From: JBBQXY01 sp051004815
GTDB taxonomy: Bacteria > Chloroflexota > Ktedonobacteria > Ktedonobacterales > Ktedonobacteraceae
Length of the DNA stretch: 33,177 bases
Assembly (NCBI GenBank): GCA_051004815.1
Contig: JBPCJY010000198.1
Location: 1-33,177, forward strand
Direction: 5' to 3'
The translations under genes were made by a program, and so were the position numbers. Shown piece by piece: positions 32,735 through 33,177 of the stretch (position 1 is the stretch's first letter; the number at the start of each line of letters is the position of its first letter). Below the pieces are notes generated by a model that saw only the letters and a program-made list of their open reading frames with translations, was not told the origin of the DNA and did no database searches.

Positions 32735-32737
32735 ACG

Positions 32738-33177
32738 ATGGCGACGCACAACACCCTGCATGTCGAGGTTGTCACTGCTGAACGCGAACTCTATAACGGC
32801 GAAGCCGATAGCGTCAACGTTCAAGGGACAGAGGGTCGCCTTGGTATTCTACCAAGGCATGCCGCCCTGTTGACGACGCTCGCTCCCGGCGAAATGACCA
32901 TCAAGCTCAACGGTGCCGAAGAGCCGCTTTTCGTTTCCGGCGGTTTTCTCGAAGTATCGAACAATGTTGTCTCTGTCCTGGCCGATACAGCAGAACACGC
33001 CGAAGAGATCGACCAAGCTCGTGCTGAAGAGGCTCGTCGTCGCGCCCAGGAACGGCTGGCACAGTCGGGATCCGACGTCGACCGGGCCGTGTTGAACGCC
33101 GCCCTCGAACGTGCGATGGCCCGTATTCACGTTTCGGAGTTGGTGCGCCGACGCGGTGGACGCCGCCTCGATAGACC
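32738..33177 (+). CDS. atpC: ATP synthase F1 subunit epsilon (truncated by window end)
   Basis: An open frame from ATG 32738, 3 nt after the atpD stop, runs off the window without a stop (146 codons seen). The N-terminal beta-sandwich reads LHVEVVTAERELYNGEAD, then EGRLGILPRHAALLTTLAPGEM and FVSGGFLEVSNNVVSVLADTAE, as in all epsilon subunits. A helical part follows (IDQARAEEARRRAQERLA), then a further helix (VDRAVLNAALERAMARIHV). It is the rotor subunit that can inhibit ATP hydrolysis. The C-terminal part ends in an Arg-rich stretch (ELVRRRGGRRLDR), so the complete protein is slightly longer than usual. Confidence 0.96.
   Translation, partial: MATHNTLHVEVVTAERELYNGEADSVNVQGTEGRLGILPRHAALLTTLAPGEMTIKLNGAEEPLFVSGGFLEVSNNVVSVLADTAEHAEEIDQARAEEARRRAQERLAQSGSDVDRAVLNAALERAMARIHVSELVRRRGGRRLDR

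Noticed and set aside
32174..32824. 216-aa minus-strand open frame opposite atpD/atpC
   Set aside because: Shadow of conserved atpD; no start signal or domain.

Overview
The window looks like chromosome of a GC-moderate, Gram-positive-like bacterium, most plausibly a Chloroflexota of the Ktedonobacteria type. This placement is inference from gene content. It rests on a Cys4 ribosomal protein L28, the rpmB / Asp23 / DAK2-kinase order shared with Firmicutes, a complete F-type ATP synthase operon, a DUF3090 protein, long many-TM glycosyltransferases, and intergenic DNA full of palindromic repeats. No database search was possible.

Layout. 1-4.6 kb: an alpha/beta hydrolase converging on a 1074-residue Asp-box (BNR) beta-propeller protein, with a long palindromic repeat between them. 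4.7-7.4 kb: a visibly AT-richer two-gene operon on the minus strand, an OLD/DUF3696-like AAA ATPase with an overlapping unknown 351-aa partner. This is the best candidate for an undescribed, possibly defence-related, system. 7.6-13.2 kb: housekeeping block of rlmN (apparently leaderless), rpmB (duplicated promoters), Asp23, a FakA-like DAK2 kinase, DegV/FakB and a zinc-ribbon protein. 13.2-14.0 kb: two small overlapping unknown genes behind a good promoter and a leader of about 200 nt. 14.1-15.7 kb: a minus-strand operon of a D-2-hydroxyacid dehydrogenase and DUF3090.

15.7-16.4 and 23.6-24.1 kb are non-coding repeat islands. They share a roughly 20-bp terminal inverted repeat and nested palindromes that look like MITEs; a fragment of the same unit opens the window. 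Between and just after them (16.4-25.6 kb) lies a probable cell-surface glycan or glycolipid module: a membrane-anchored clan-A glycosidase-like protein that appears to lack its nucleophile, a processive GT2, an ArnT/PMT-type GT-C enzyme, a DUF362 ferredoxin protein, an NAD(P) sugar epimerase-like protein and an LPG-synthase-TM flippase-like protein.

25.6-33.2 kb: the ATP synthase operon atpI/Z-B-E-F-H-A-G-D-C, with atpC running off the window edge. It has a recognisable promoter, an A/U-rich strong-SD translation start for atpE, a hairpin after atpE, and a 150-bp palindromic repeat between atpH and atpA. That repeat is related to the one at 1.2 kb.
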